From Micromonospora echinospora (GTDB lineage Bacteria > Actinomycetota > Actinomycetes > Mycobacteriales > Micromonosporaceae), in the NCBI RefSeq assembly GCF_014203425.1, contig NZ_JACHJC010000001.1:4800001-4864000 (forward strand): 64,000 nucleotides of DNA, given 5' to 3'. The notes beneath the pieces were generated by a model that did not search any database, had not been told where the DNA came from, and saw only the letters and a program-made list of their open reading frames with translations. Positions 1 to 8,160 of the stretch are shown here, in pieces (the first letter of the stretch is position 1; each line of letters starts with the position of its first letter). The position numbers and the translations under genes were made by a program.

Positions 1-176
1 CATGCCTGACACGGTCTGCCACCGGCACGCGACGCTGCGCGGAGCCTAACCGGCGGCACCGGCCCCATCAAGTAGTGCCAGCGCTACCCCGGTTCGGGCA
101 GCAGGCGGTATGGAACGTGGAGCCCGATTCTCCGAGGCTTGAGGCCGTACCCGTTCACCTCCGTCGAGGAGTTCCC

Positions 177-1343
177 ATGACCCGCCGTACCTTCCCGGTC
201 GCAGTCGGCGCCACGGCCCTGCTGACCGTCACCGCGCTCGGTGTGCCGGCCGCGTCCGCCACGACCACCGACACCCGGCGTCCCGCCGCCGACGCCGTCC
301 AGAAGCAACTGGACGGCCTGGTCGCCGAGCACGGCTTCCCGGGGGCGCTGGCCTCCGTCCGCCGCGACGGCCGGGTGCGCGACTACACCGCCGGGGTCGG
401 CGACCTGCGCACCGGCGCCGGGATTCCCCGCGACGCCCGGGTGCGCGTCGGCAGCAACACCAAGACGTTCACCGCCGTGGTCGTCCTCCAGCTCGTCGGC
501 GAGGGGCGGGTCGATCTGGACGCGCCCGTCGAGCGCTACCTGCCGGGAATGGTGCGCGCCAACGGCAACGACGGGCGGCGGATCACCGTACGCCAGCTGT
601 TGCAGCAGACCAGCGGCCTGCCCGACTACGACGAGGTCGTGTTCAGCAAGGCGCAGGATCTGGTGGACCGCCGCAGCGACTACTTCGACCCGCGCCGGCT
701 GGTGGACGAGGCGCTCACCCAGTCCCGGCGCTTCCCGCCGGGTGAGAAGTGGGAGTACAGCAACACCAACTTCGTGCTGGCCGGGCTGATCGTCGAGCGG
801 GTCACCAAGCGCCCGGTCGGTGAGGAGATCACCCGGCGGATCATCGAGCCGTTGCGGCTGCGCGACACCTACTGGCCGCAGACCGGCGAGCAGGACCTGC
901 CGGGCCGGCTGCCGCGCGGGTACGTGGCGGTGGAGCCGGGCGCGCCGTGGGTCGACGTGACCCGGATGGACCCGTCGCTGGGCTGGGCCGCCGGTCAGCT
1001 CGTCTCGACGCCGTCGGACCTGCGGACGTTCTTCGAGGCGCTGCTGGCGGGCAAGCTGCTCAAGCCCGCCCAGCAGGCGGCCCTGACGCGCACGGTGCCG
1101 GCGGCCGACTTCGAACCCACCGGGGTGTGGGAGTACGGCCTGGGCATCGCCCGGCACGAGCTGCCCTGCGGCGGCCACGCCTGGGGACACGGCGGCGACA
1201 TCCAGGGCTTCCAGACCCGCAACCTGGCCACCACGGACGGGCGCAGCGCCGTGGTCGCGGTGACCGCGCTGCCGACCAGCCTGGAGATGCTGGAGGCGGT
1301 CACCAGCACCGTCGACGCGGCCCTGTGCGGCACCCACCGCTGA
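177..1343 (+). CDS. secreted serine hydrolase (beta-lactamase / D-Ala-D-Ala carboxypeptidase family)
   Basis: The 388-residue protein is a class C beta-lactamase-like serine hydrolase, a family that includes DD-carboxypeptidases acting on peptidoglycan stem peptides. The three family motifs are visible: SxxK as SNTK (Ser93, Lys96), YxN as YSN (Tyr194) and an HGG box (His338) in place of KTG. The N-terminus (MTRRTF, then a hydrophobic stretch ending in ASA near residue 28) reads as a secretion signal with a Tat-like RR pair. The ATG at 177 is chosen because GAGGAG lies just upstream; an in-frame start at 75 would add 34 residues without signal character. The gene stands alone and converges on the response-regulator gene across a hairpin. 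Whether it destroys beta-lactams or trims cell wall cannot be told from sequence. Confidence 0.88.
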   Translation: MTRRTFPVAVGATALLTVTALGVPAASATTTDTRRPAADAVQKQLDGLVAEHGFPGALASVRRDGRVRDYTAGVGDLRTGAGIPRDARVRVGSNTKTFTAVVVLQLVGEGRVDLDAPVERYLPGMVRANGNDGRRITVRQLLQQTSGLPDYDEVVFSKAQDLVDRRSDYFDPRRLVDEALTQSRRFPPGEKWEYSNTNFVLAGLIVERVTKRPVGEEITRRIIEPLRLRDTYWPQTGEQDLPGRLPRGYVAVEPGAPWVDVTRMDPSLGWAAGQLVSTPSDLRTFFEALLAGKLLKPAQQAALTRTVPAADFEPTGVWEYGLGIARHELPCGGHAWGHGGDIQGFQTRNLATTDGRSAVVAVTALPTSLEMLEAVTSTVDAALCGTHR

Positions 1344-1363
1344 TCCGGGTCACAGCCGCACAA

Positions 1364-1389
1364 GCGCCGCCTCCCCGGTGAGGCGGCGC
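1364..1389. terminator. bidirectional hairpin terminator between convergent genes
   Basis: The arms GCGCCGCCTC (1364-1373) and GAGGCGGCGC (1380-1389) pair perfectly around a 6-nt loop. It lies 20 nt after the hydrolase stop and 15 nt after the stop of the opposing response-regulator gene. There is no T-tract, as is usual in high-GC actinomycetes. Confidence 0.6.
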
Positions 1390-1404
1390 GCCTGCGTGCG
1401 AGGT

Positions 1405-2058
1405 CTACCGTCGGCCGTCGAGGTAGCGCAGCACGGCGGTGACCCGGCGGTCGGCGCGGTCGTCCGGCGGCAGGCCGAGCTTCGCGAAAATGCTGCGGAT
1501 GTGCTTGTGCACCGCGCCGTCGGTGACGAACAGCCGCTCGGCGATCGCGCCGTTGCCGAGCCCTTCCGCCATCAGCGCCAGCACCTCGTGCTCGCGCGGC
1601 GACAGCTCGGCCAGCGCGGTGTCCGGCCGCCGGTTGCGGGCCAGCAGCTGCCCGACCACCTCGGGGTCGATCACGCTGCCACCGCCCGCGACCCGGTGCA
1701 GCGCGGCGAGGAACTCCTCGACCCGCCCGACCCGCTCCTTGAGCAGATAGCCGAGCCCGGACGCGCCGACCGAGAACAGCTCGGTGGCGAACGCCTGCTC
1801 GACGTACGCCGACAGGACCAGCACCGCGAGGCCCGGCCGGCGGCGGCGGGCCTCGACCGCGGCGACGATGCCCTCGTCGGTGTGGGTGGGCGGCATCCGC
1901 ACGTCGACGATCGCCACGTCCGGCCGGTGTTCGTCCACAGCGGCCAGGAACTCCCCCGGCGTGCCGGCGGTGGCTACCACGTCCAGGTCCTCGGCGCGCA
2001 GCAGCAGCGCCAGCCCTTCGCGCAGCAGCGCGTCGTCCTCGGCGATCACAATCCGCAT
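1405..2058 (-). CDS. NarL/LuxR-type response regulator
   Basis: The 217-residue protein has a receiver domain (about residues 1-120) and a C-terminal LuxR/GerE helix-turn-helix (about 150-205, beginning LSPREHEVL). The acidic pair Asp8/Asp9 and phospho-acceptor Asp52 (IVDVRMPP) are intact. The ATG at 2058 overlaps the last codons of the histidine-kinase gene by 13 bp, so the two are translationally coupled and form a two-component system. The signal is unknown. The regulator probably controls nearby genes, and a 16-bp palindrome lies in the divergent promoter region at 3341. Confidence 0.93.
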   Translation of the reverse strand: MRIVIAEDDALLREGLALLLRAEDLDVVATAGTPGEFLAAVDEHRPDVAIVDVRMPPTHTDEGIVAAVEARRRRPGLAVLVLSAYVEQAFATELFSVGASGLGYLLKERVGRVEEFLAALHRVAGGGSVIDPEVVGQLLARNRRPDTALAELSPREHEVLALMAEGLGNGAIAERLFVTDGAVHKHIRSIFAKLGLPPDDRADRRVTAVLRYLDGRR

Positions 2059-3272
2059 GGCAGCTCCACGTGCATCCTCGTCGGTCCTCCCGGTGGACTG
2101 GTGAGCGTCATCCGCCCGTCGTAGGCCTCGACCCGGCGACGGATGCCGGTCAGCCCCGAGCCGCGCGTCTCGTCGGCGTCGCCGCGCCCGTCGTCGGTGA
2201 CGGTCACCAGCAGCCGGTCCCGCTCACGCCGCACGTCGACCTCGACCGCGTCGGCGCCGCTGTGCCGGACCACGTTGGTCAGCGCCTCGGCCACCACGAA
2301 GTACGCGGTGGCCTCGACCGCCGCCGCGCAGCGGACGTCGACGTCGACCCGCAGGCGGCACGGCACCGCGCACTCCGCCGCCAGCCCGGTCAGCGCCCCG
2401 GCCAGCCCTCGGTCGCCGAGCACCGGCGGCAGGATGCCGCGCACCACCGTACGCAGCTCGCCGAGCGCCTGCTCCGCCGCGTTCTGCGCGCGTTCCAGGA
2501 TCTCGTCGGCGCGGGCCGGATCGCGGCGCAGCGCCCGACGCGCGGCGCCCAGCAGCACGTTCACCGCGACCAGACGGTTCTGGGTGCCGTCGTGCAGCGA
2601 GCGCTCGATGCGGCGCAGTTCCACCGCGTGCGCGTCGAGCGCCGCGGCCCGGGTGGCGGTGAGTTCGGCGACCCGCAGCGACAGGTCGAACCCGGGTGGC
2701 GGGGGCAGCAGCCGGCGGCCCGGCCGGGCCTGGAGCCGCGCCAGCGCCGGGCCGCTCGCGACCGCGAGGACCAGCCATCCCACCCCGAGCAGGGCGACAG
2801 CGAGCGCGTCGCCGAGCCCGTCGATGTGCCACCACCAGATCCCGGGCGCGCCGGGCCCCGGCGTCACCAGCCGGTACCAGAGCGGGAACGTGATGTCCTG
2901 CACGGCGTAGATCGGCAGCGTGAGCGCGAGCAGCCCGGCGCCGAAGCCCAGGGTGCCGTGGGTGGCCACCCATCTCAGCTCCCGCCGCACGACCGGGTCA
3001 CGCAGCGCCGTGCGCAGCCCGGCCGGCACCGGCCCGGGCTCCGGGATCGGCGGCCCCCACCGGGACAGCCGGGCGCGCTCGCGGTCGGCCGCCGACCGCA
3101 CGGCCTGGAGCAGTCCGGGTACGAGCAGCAGTCCGACTCCGCCGACGCAGGCCGCCGCGACGACGACCGCCCCGAGCAGCGTGCCCAGGGCCAGCACCGC
3201 GGTGCCCAGCCCGCCGACGAGGTGCTCCAGCGCGTCCACCGAGGCACGGACCCGCCTACGCACGTGTTCCAT
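2046..3272 (-). CDS. NarL-partner sensor histidine kinase
   Basis: This is a membrane histidine kinase of about 408 residues in the HisKA_3/DesK-type class. It has two N-terminal hydrophobic segments (about residues 20-60), two more near 105-125 and 155-175, then a dimerisation helix with His227 in the ERSLHDGTQNRL motif. A C-terminal HATPase domain follows, with N-box VAEALTNVVRHS and a glycine-rich DDGRGD segment. The start is set at the ATG at 3272 (MEHVRRR); an in-frame GTG at 3296 would add eight residues and cannot be excluded. It lies immediately upstream of, and overlaps, its response-regulator gene. Confidence 0.9.
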   Translation of the reverse strand: MEHVRRRVRASVDALEHLVGGLGTAVLALGTLLGAVVVAAACVGGVGLLLVPGLLQAVRSAADRERARLSRWGPPIPEPGPVPAGLRTALRDPVVRRELRWVATHGTLGFGAGLLALTLPIYAVQDITFPLWYRLVTPGPGAPGIWWWHIDGLGDALAVALLGVGWLVLAVASGPALARLQARPGRRLLPPPPGFDLSLRVAELTATRAAALDAHAVELRRIERSLHDGTQNRLVAVNVLLGAARRALRRDPARADEILERAQNAAEQALGELRTVVRGILPPVLGDRGLAGALTGLAAECAVPCRLRVDVDVRCAAAVEATAYFVVAEALTNVVRHSGADAVEVDVRRERDRLLVTVTDDGRGDADETRGSGLTGIRRRVEAYDGRMTLTSPPGGPTRMHVELPCGL

Positions 3273-3340
3273 CGCGGCCCCACCCCCGGGCGACACGATA
3301 GGTCACCGCGGTCACGGTCCGGCAGCCCAGGGCGCGGAAA

Positions 3341-3356
3341 GTACAGCCTGCTGTAC
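3341..3356. promoter_or_regulatory. 16-bp palindrome in divergent promoter region
   Basis: GTACAGC and GCTGTAC flank a 2-nt CT spacer to form a near-perfect palindrome between the kinase gene (minus strand) and the small membrane-protein gene (plus strand). The size and position suit a LuxR/NarL-type operator, so the adjacent response regulator is the natural candidate. Binding is inferred only. Confidence 0.5.
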
Positions 3357-3439
3357 CAGGACTGTCGTGCTGGCGGGATCGTTCCCGACCGGCCGGCTCC
3401 CTAGTGTCGGTCGTAGAAGAAATCACCGAGGAGGCAGCC

Positions 3440-3652
3440 GTGAACGACCTGGACCGTACCGCCGAGACCGCCGCCGCCCCGACGTCCGTCACCCGGATGC
3501 GCCCGCTGCTCTGGCTGGTGCTCATCGTGAGCGTGGCCGCGAACGTGGTGCTGTCGAGCGTCGTCGGCAACCCGTGGGCCGGCTCCGCCTTCGGCGCGCT
3601 GGCGCTGCTGAGCGGGGGGACCCTCGCCGTCAACCACTACCGCAACCGCTGA
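3440..3652 (+). CDS. small two-helix membrane protein
   Basis: The 70-residue protein has a polar, acidic N-terminus (about 20 residues) followed by two hydrophobic segments (about residues 22-43 and 45-62) and a basic tail HYRNR. The GTG at 3440 is preceded by GAGGAGG at good spacing; an in-frame GTG at 3404 has no comparable site. It is divergent from the two-component operon and shares its control region, so it may be a target of that system. No family is recognised and no function is assigned. Confidence 0.7.
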   Translation: MNDLDRTAETAAAPTSVTRMRPLLWLVLIVSVAANVVLSSVVGNPWAGSAFGALALLSGGTLAVNHYRNR

Positions 3653-3686
3653 CCCGTCGCCGGCCGCGCCGGCGCCGGACAGCCGG

Positions 3687-3721
3687 GCAGGGCGGGCCGT
3701 GACGACGACGGCCCGCCCTGC
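3687..3721 (+). terminator. hairpin terminator of the small membrane-protein gene
   Basis: Perfect 14-bp arms GCAGGGCGGGCCGT (3687-3700) and ACGGCCCGCCCTGC (3708-3721) enclose a 7-nt loop, 35 nt after the stop codon. Confidence 0.65.
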
Positions 3722-3754
3722 GGCGTTCGCGGCGCAGGTGAGCGTGCGACGGGT

Positions 3755-3827
3755 GCGTTAACGCTGCGAATCGATTGACAGCCAGCTATATGAACGCCAG
3801 GCTAAGGGGCGTTGTTAGCGTTAACGC
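3755..3827 (+). promoter_or_regulatory. promoter region with two LacI-type operator copies (GH43-AbfB gene)
   Basis: Two copies of GCGTTAACGC lie at 3755-3764 and 3818-3827; the second is part of TGTTAGCGTTAACG (3813-3826). Between them is a TTGACA hexamer (3775-3780), a good -35 element, though no strong -10 is evident 17-18 nt downstream. The sites match the 14-bp operator found in front of other arabinose genes in this window. Two operators about 63 bp (six helical turns) apart could allow looping. Confidence 0.65.
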
Positions 3828-3862
3828 GGCCGTCATCTCCACCGCAGAGAAAGGCCCCCGTC

Positions 3863-5245
3863 GTGCCCCTGACCCGACGCGCGTTCACAGTCGGCGCCCT
3901 GTCCGCGGCTGCCGCCGCCTCCGGCGCGCTCAGCCTGCCCCGCGGCGCGCTCGCGGCGGCGAACACCGCCTACGCGATGGCCTACTTCACCGAGACGCCG
4001 AACGGCCTCGGCGCCGACTACGGCCTGCACCTGGCGGTCAGCCGGGACGGGCTGAACTGGACGCCGCTGAACCAGAACAACCCGGTGGTCACCCCGACCG
4101 CCGGGCAGCTCGGCCTGCGCGACCCGTTCGTGCTGCGCAGGACCGACGGCACCTTCGTGGTGCTGGCCACCGACCTCAAGGGCACCAACTGGGGGCTGAC
4201 CAGCCAGTACCTGCACGTGTGGGACTCGGCCGACCTGACCGCGTTCACCGGCTACCGGCGCATCCGCATGCACACGCTCGACACCCACACCTGGGCGCCG
4301 ACCGCGTTCTGGGACGCCGCCCGCGGCCAGTACGCCATCGTCTACTCCGCCAACAACGGCCGGGACGTGTTCCTGGTCAACTACACCAGCGACTTCCGCA
4401 CCGTCAGCGCACCGCAGGTCTACTTCAGCCCTGCCTTCGGCGTGCTCGACGGCGACGTGGTGGTCGACGGCGGCACCACGTACCTCTACTACAAGAACCT
4501 TGACGACGGATACCTCTACGGCGCCCGCTCCACCACTGCCGCGCCGAACAGCTTCACCACGTACACCAGCGGGCTGCGGCAGGGCAGCGCGATCGAGGCG
4601 CCACTGCTGCTGCGCACCAACGAGGGCGGCTGGCGGCTGTGGGGCGACTCGTTCAGCCCGGTGAACAACGACTACTACGCCTGGTCCACGACGACCATCT
4701 CCGGCAACTCGTGGACGCCGCTGAACCAGCGGGACTACACCCCGCCGTTGAACTCCAAACACGGCTCGATGATCGGCATCACCGACGGCGAGTACGCAGC
4801 TATGGTCAACCGCTGGGGCACGCCGAACTGGGTCCGGCTCAAGTCGTCGAACCTGCCCGACCGCTACGTCCGGCACGCCGACCGGATCGCCCGCGTCGAC
4901 GCGTACCCGTTCGACCCGTACCAGGACCAGATGTGGCGGATGGTCCCCGGCCTGGCCGACGCCGCCGGCGTCTCGTTCGAGTCGGTCAACTACCCCGGCA
5001 ACTACCTGCGGCACTACGACTACGCGGTCCGGCTGGACCCGAACGACGGCACCGCCACGTTCCGCGCCGACGCCACCTTCCACCGCACCGCCGGCCTGGC
5101 CGACGCCACCTGGTCGTCGTTCCGCTCGTACAACTACCCCACCCGGTACCTGCGGCACTACGACTACCGGTTGCGCATCGAACCGCTCGGCGCCGGCTCC
5201 CCCGCCGTCGACCGGCACGACGCCACCTTCCGGGTCACCGCGTAA
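3863..5245 (+). CDS. secreted GH43 glycosidase with AbfB arabinofuranose-binding domain
   Basis: The 460-residue exported enzyme has a five-bladed GH43 domain (about residues 35-300) followed by an AbfB/CBM42 domain (about 320-460). The AbfB repeats are visible as SFESVNYPGNYLRHYDY and a second copy, SFRSYNYPTRYLRHYDY. Glu245 in SAIEAP fits the general acid, and a LDGD motif fits the pKa-tuning Asp. AbfB domains bind arabinofuranosyl branches, so arabinan or arabinoxylan is the likely substrate. The GTG at 3863 puts a Tat-type signal (LTRRAFTVG) at the N-terminus and follows a GAGAAAGG site. GH127 lies 40 nt downstream on the same strand, presumably in the same transcript. Exact specificity within GH43 is not settled. 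Confidence 0.88.
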   Translation: MPLTRRAFTVGALSAAAAASGALSLPRGALAAANTAYAMAYFTETPNGLGADYGLHLAVSRDGLNWTPLNQNNPVVTPTAGQLGLRDPFVLRRTDGTFVVLATDLKGTNWGLTSQYLHVWDSADLTAFTGYRRIRMHTLDTHTWAPTAFWDAARGQYAIVYSANNGRDVFLVNYTSDFRTVSAPQVYFSPAFGVLDGDVVVDGGTTYLYYKNLDDGYLYGARSTTAAPNSFTTYTSGLRQGSAIEAPLLLRTNEGGWRLWGDSFSPVNNDYYAWSTTTISGNSWTPLNQRDYTPPLNSKHGSMIGITDGEYAAMVNRWGTPNWVRLKSSNLPDRYVRHADRIARVDAYPFDPYQDQMWRMVPGLADAAGVSFESVNYPGNYLRHYDYAVRLDPNDGTATFRADATFHRTAGLADATWSSFRSYNYPTRYLRHYDYRLRIEPLGAGSPAVDRHDATFRVTA

Positions 5246-5285
5246 CAGTCCCCCGCCACCACCGTCCCCGCCACGGAGGCCGTCC

Positions 5286-8039
5286 ATGCCCGCTCCCCTG
5301 GTGAACCGCCGATTCCTGCTCCGCGCCACCGGCGCCACCGCCGTCGCGGCCACCGCCGGCGCCGCCGCCGGGTCCGTCACCGCAGGCGGTACGGCGCACG
5401 CCGCGCTGCCACCGGCCCGCCCCGACATCGGCGTGTCCGCGTACGCCTTCGACAGCGGCCAGGTCCGGCTGACCGCGAGCCGGTGGCAGGACAACCAGAA
5501 CCGCACGGTGGCCTACCTGCGCTTCGTCGACGTCAACCGGCTGCTCTACAACTTCCGGGCCAACCATCGCCTGTCCACCGGTGGCGCCGCCGCCAACGGC
5601 GGCTGGGACGCGCCGAACTTCCCGTTCCGCACCCACATGCAGGGTCACTTCCTGACCGCCTGGGCGCAGGCGTGGGCGGTGCTCGGCGACACGACCTGCC
5701 GGGACAAGGCGCTCACCATGGTCGCCGAGCTGGCCCGCTGCCAGGCCAACAACGGCGCGGCCGGGTTCAGCACCGGCTACCTGTCCGGCTTCCCGGAGTC
5801 CGACTTCACCGCGCTGGAGGCCCGGACGCTCAGCAACGGCAACGTCCCCTACTACTGCGTCCACAAGACGCTGGCCGGGCTGCTGGACGTGTGGCGGCTG
5901 ATCGGCAGCACCCAGGCCCGGGACGTGCTGCTGGCGCTGGCCGGCTGGGTCGACCAGCGCACCGGCCGGCTCACCTCGGCCCAGATGCAGGCCATGCTCG
6001 GCACCGAGTTCGGCGGCATGAACGCGGTGCTGACCGACCTCTACCAGCAGACCGGCGACGGGCGGTGGCTCACCGTCGCGCAGCGGTTCGACCACGCCGC
6101 CGTGTTCAACCCGCTCGCCGCCAACTCCGACCAGCTCAACGGGCTGCACGCCAACACGCAGGTGCCCAAGTGGATCGGCGCGGCCCGGGAGTACAAGGCC
6201 ACCGGCGCCACCCGCTACCGCGACATCGCCACCAACGCGTGGGCCATCACCGTCGGCGCGCACACGTACGCCATCGGCGGCAACAGCCAGGCGGAGCACT
6301 TCCGCGCCCCGAACGCGATCGCCGGCTACCTGCGCAACGACACCTGCGAGGCGTGCAACACGTACAACATGCTCAAGCTCACCCGGGAGCTGTGGCAGCT
6401 CGACCCGGACCGGGTCGCGTACGCCGACTTCTACGAGCGCGCGCTGCTCAACCACATGATCGGCCAGCAGAACCCGGCCGACGCGCACGGTCACGTCACC
6501 TACTTCACCCCGCTCAACCCGGGCGGGCGGCGCGGTGTCGGCCCGGCGTGGGGCGGCGGCACCTGGAGCACCGACTACAACTCCTTCTGGTGCTGTCAAG
6601 GCACCGGGCTGGAGACCAACACCACGCTCGCGGACGGGATCTACTTCCACAACGGCACCACGCTGACTGTCAACCTGTTCATGCCCTCCGTGCTGACCTG
6701 GAGCCAGCGCGGCATCACAGTCACCCAGGCCACCTCGTACCCGGTCGGCGACACCACGACGCTGACCGTGACCGGCTCGGTGAGCGGGTCGTGGACGATG
6801 CGGATCCGGATCCCGGCGTGGACCAGCGGGGCGAGCGTCAGCGTCAACGGCGTCGCCGCGGGCATCGCCACCACGCCCGGCAGCTACGCCGTCCTGACCC
6901 GCGCCTGGACCTCCGGCGACACGGTCACGGTCCGGCTGCCGATGCGCGTGGCGACGGTGGCCGCAAACGACGACGCCGCGGTCGCCGCCGTCACGTACGG
7001 GCCGGTGGTGCTCTCCGGCAACTACGGCAACACCACGCTGAGCGCCCTGCCGACGCTGGACCCCGCCTCGGTCACCCGGGCCGGCACGGACAGTCTCGCC
7101 TTCACCGCCCGTGCCGACGGCGCCACCGTCAACCTCGGCCCGTTCTACGACGCCCACGGCCACAACTACACGGTCTACTGGCGCGTCGGCGCGGGCGGTG
7201 GTGGTGGCGAGGCGAGTTTCCGGCTGGCGAACGCGGCGAGCGGCCTGGTGCTCGGCATCCAGAACATGTCCACCGCCGACGGCGGCCTCGCCCTGCAGTG
7301 GGGCGACACCGGCACCACCGACCACGACTGGCAGCTCGTCGTCGACGGGTCGGCGCTGCGGTTGCGCAACGTCAACAGCGGCAAGGTGCTGGGCGTGGAG
7401 AACATGTCCACCGCCGACGGCGCGCGGATCCTGCAATGGGCGGACAACGGCACCGCCGACCATCTCTGGACCGTGGTCGACGTCGGCGACGGCAGCCACA
7501 AGCTGCGCAACGTGCACACCGGCAAGCTGCTCGGCATCTCCGGCGGGTCGACCGCCCAGGGCGCGTTCGCCGTGCAGGACCCGGACAACGGCAGCCTGGA
7601 CAACCAGTGGCGGTTCCTGCCCAACGGGGCGCGGCGGATCCAGAACCTCGGCAGCGGGCTGGTGCTCGGCGTGCAGAACATGTCCACCGCCGACGGTGGG
7701 CTCGTCGTCCAGTGGGGTGACACCGGCACCGCCGACCACCTCTGGACCGCGCTCGTGGACACCGGCGGCTACCTACGGCTGCGCAACGGCAACAGCGGCA
7801 AGGTGCTGGGCGTCGAGGGCGGCTCGACAGCGGCCGGCGCCCGGATCGTCCAGTGGGCCGACAACGGCACCGCCGACCACAGGTGGCGGCTGCGTCACGG
7901 CGGCGGCGGATGGTTCCGGATCCAGTGCGCGAACGGGGGCCGCGTCCTCGGCCTCAGCGGCGGCTCCGCGGCCCAGGGCGCGCAGGCGGTCCTCGCCGAC
8001 GACACCAGCGCCGCCCACCAGCGCTGGCGCTTCCTCTGA
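5286..8039 (+). CDS. secreted GH127 beta-L-arabinofuranosidase with tandem ricin-type lectin domains
   Basis: The 917-residue protein has a Tat-type signal (NRRFLLRATG, cleavage near 38), a GH127/DUF1680 catalytic domain (about 45-630) and six lectin repeats (about 640-917). The GH127 zinc/thiolate site is intact: Glu337 (acid/base position), Glu355-x-Cys357, and Cys436-Cys437 in WCCQGTG, where the first Cys is the family nucleophile. Each lectin repeat has the pattern xGxxLGxxxxSTAxGxxxxQ followed by a terminal W, so six repeats make two beta-trefoils. GH127 enzymes remove beta-L-arabinofuranose from plant hydroxyproline-rich glycoproteins. Export with a double lectin is notable, as the well-studied family members are simpler. 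It sits 40 nt after GH43-AbfB. Confidence 0.88.
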   Translation: MPAPLVNRRFLLRATGATAVAATAGAAAGSVTAGGTAHAALPPARPDIGVSAYAFDSGQVRLTASRWQDNQNRTVAYLRFVDVNRLLYNFRANHRLSTGGAAANGGWDAPNFPFRTHMQGHFLTAWAQAWAVLGDTTCRDKALTMVAELARCQANNGAAGFSTGYLSGFPESDFTALEARTLSNGNVPYYCVHKTLAGLLDVWRLIGSTQARDVLLALAGWVDQRTGRLTSAQMQAMLGTEFGGMNAVLTDLYQQTGDGRWLTVAQRFDHAAVFNPLAANSDQLNGLHANTQVPKWIGAAREYKATGATRYRDIATNAWAITVGAHTYAIGGNSQAEHFRAPNAIAGYLRNDTCEACNTYNMLKLTRELWQLDPDRVAYADFYERALLNHMIGQQNPADAHGHVTYFTPLNPGGRRGVGPAWGGGTWSTDYNSFWCCQGTGLETNTTLADGIYFHNGTTLTVNLFMPSVLTWSQRGITVTQATSYPVGDTTTLTVTGSVSGSWTMRIRIPAWTSGASVSVNGVAAGIATTPGSYAVLTRAWTSGDTVTVRLPMRVATVAANDDAAVAAVTYGPVVLSGNYGNTTLSALPTLDPASVTRAGTDSLAFTARADGATVNLGPFYDAHGHNYTVYWRVGAGGGGGEASFRLANAASGLVLGIQNMSTADGGLALQWGDTGTTDHDWQLVVDGSALRLRNVNSGKVLGVENMSTADGARILQWADNGTADHLWTVVDVGDGSHKLRNVHTGKLLGISGGSTAQGAFAVQDPDNGSLDNQWRFLPNGARRIQNLGSGLVLGVQNMSTADGGLVVQWGDTGTADHLWTALVDTGGYLRLRNGNSGKVLGVEGGSTAAGARIVQWADNGTADHRWRLRHGGGGWFRIQCANGGRVLGLSGGSAAQGAQAVLADDTSAAHQRWRFL

Positions 8040-8054
8040 CGCACCCCGCCCCAG

Positions 8055-8131
8055 CTCGCCGATCTTGCACTATCGGACCCCGCGAAGTTCCAACCGGACA
8101 CCCTGAGGGCCCGAAGTGCCAGATCGGCGAG
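8055..8131. repeat. long imperfect inverted repeat between convergent genes (REP-like or terminator)
   Basis: The arms CTCGCCGATCTTGCACT (8055-8071) and AGTGCCAGATCGGCGAG (8115-8131) pair at 16 of 17 positions around a 43-nt interior that can itself partly fold (TCGG/CCGA). It fills the gap between the ends of GH127 and the LacI-family gene and could terminate both. Its form resembles dispersed intergenic palindromes of Micromonosporaceae, but only one copy was seen in this window. Confidence 0.5.
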
Positions 8132-8160
8132 GGGGTGGGGCGCGGCGCGGGCGAGTGGGG

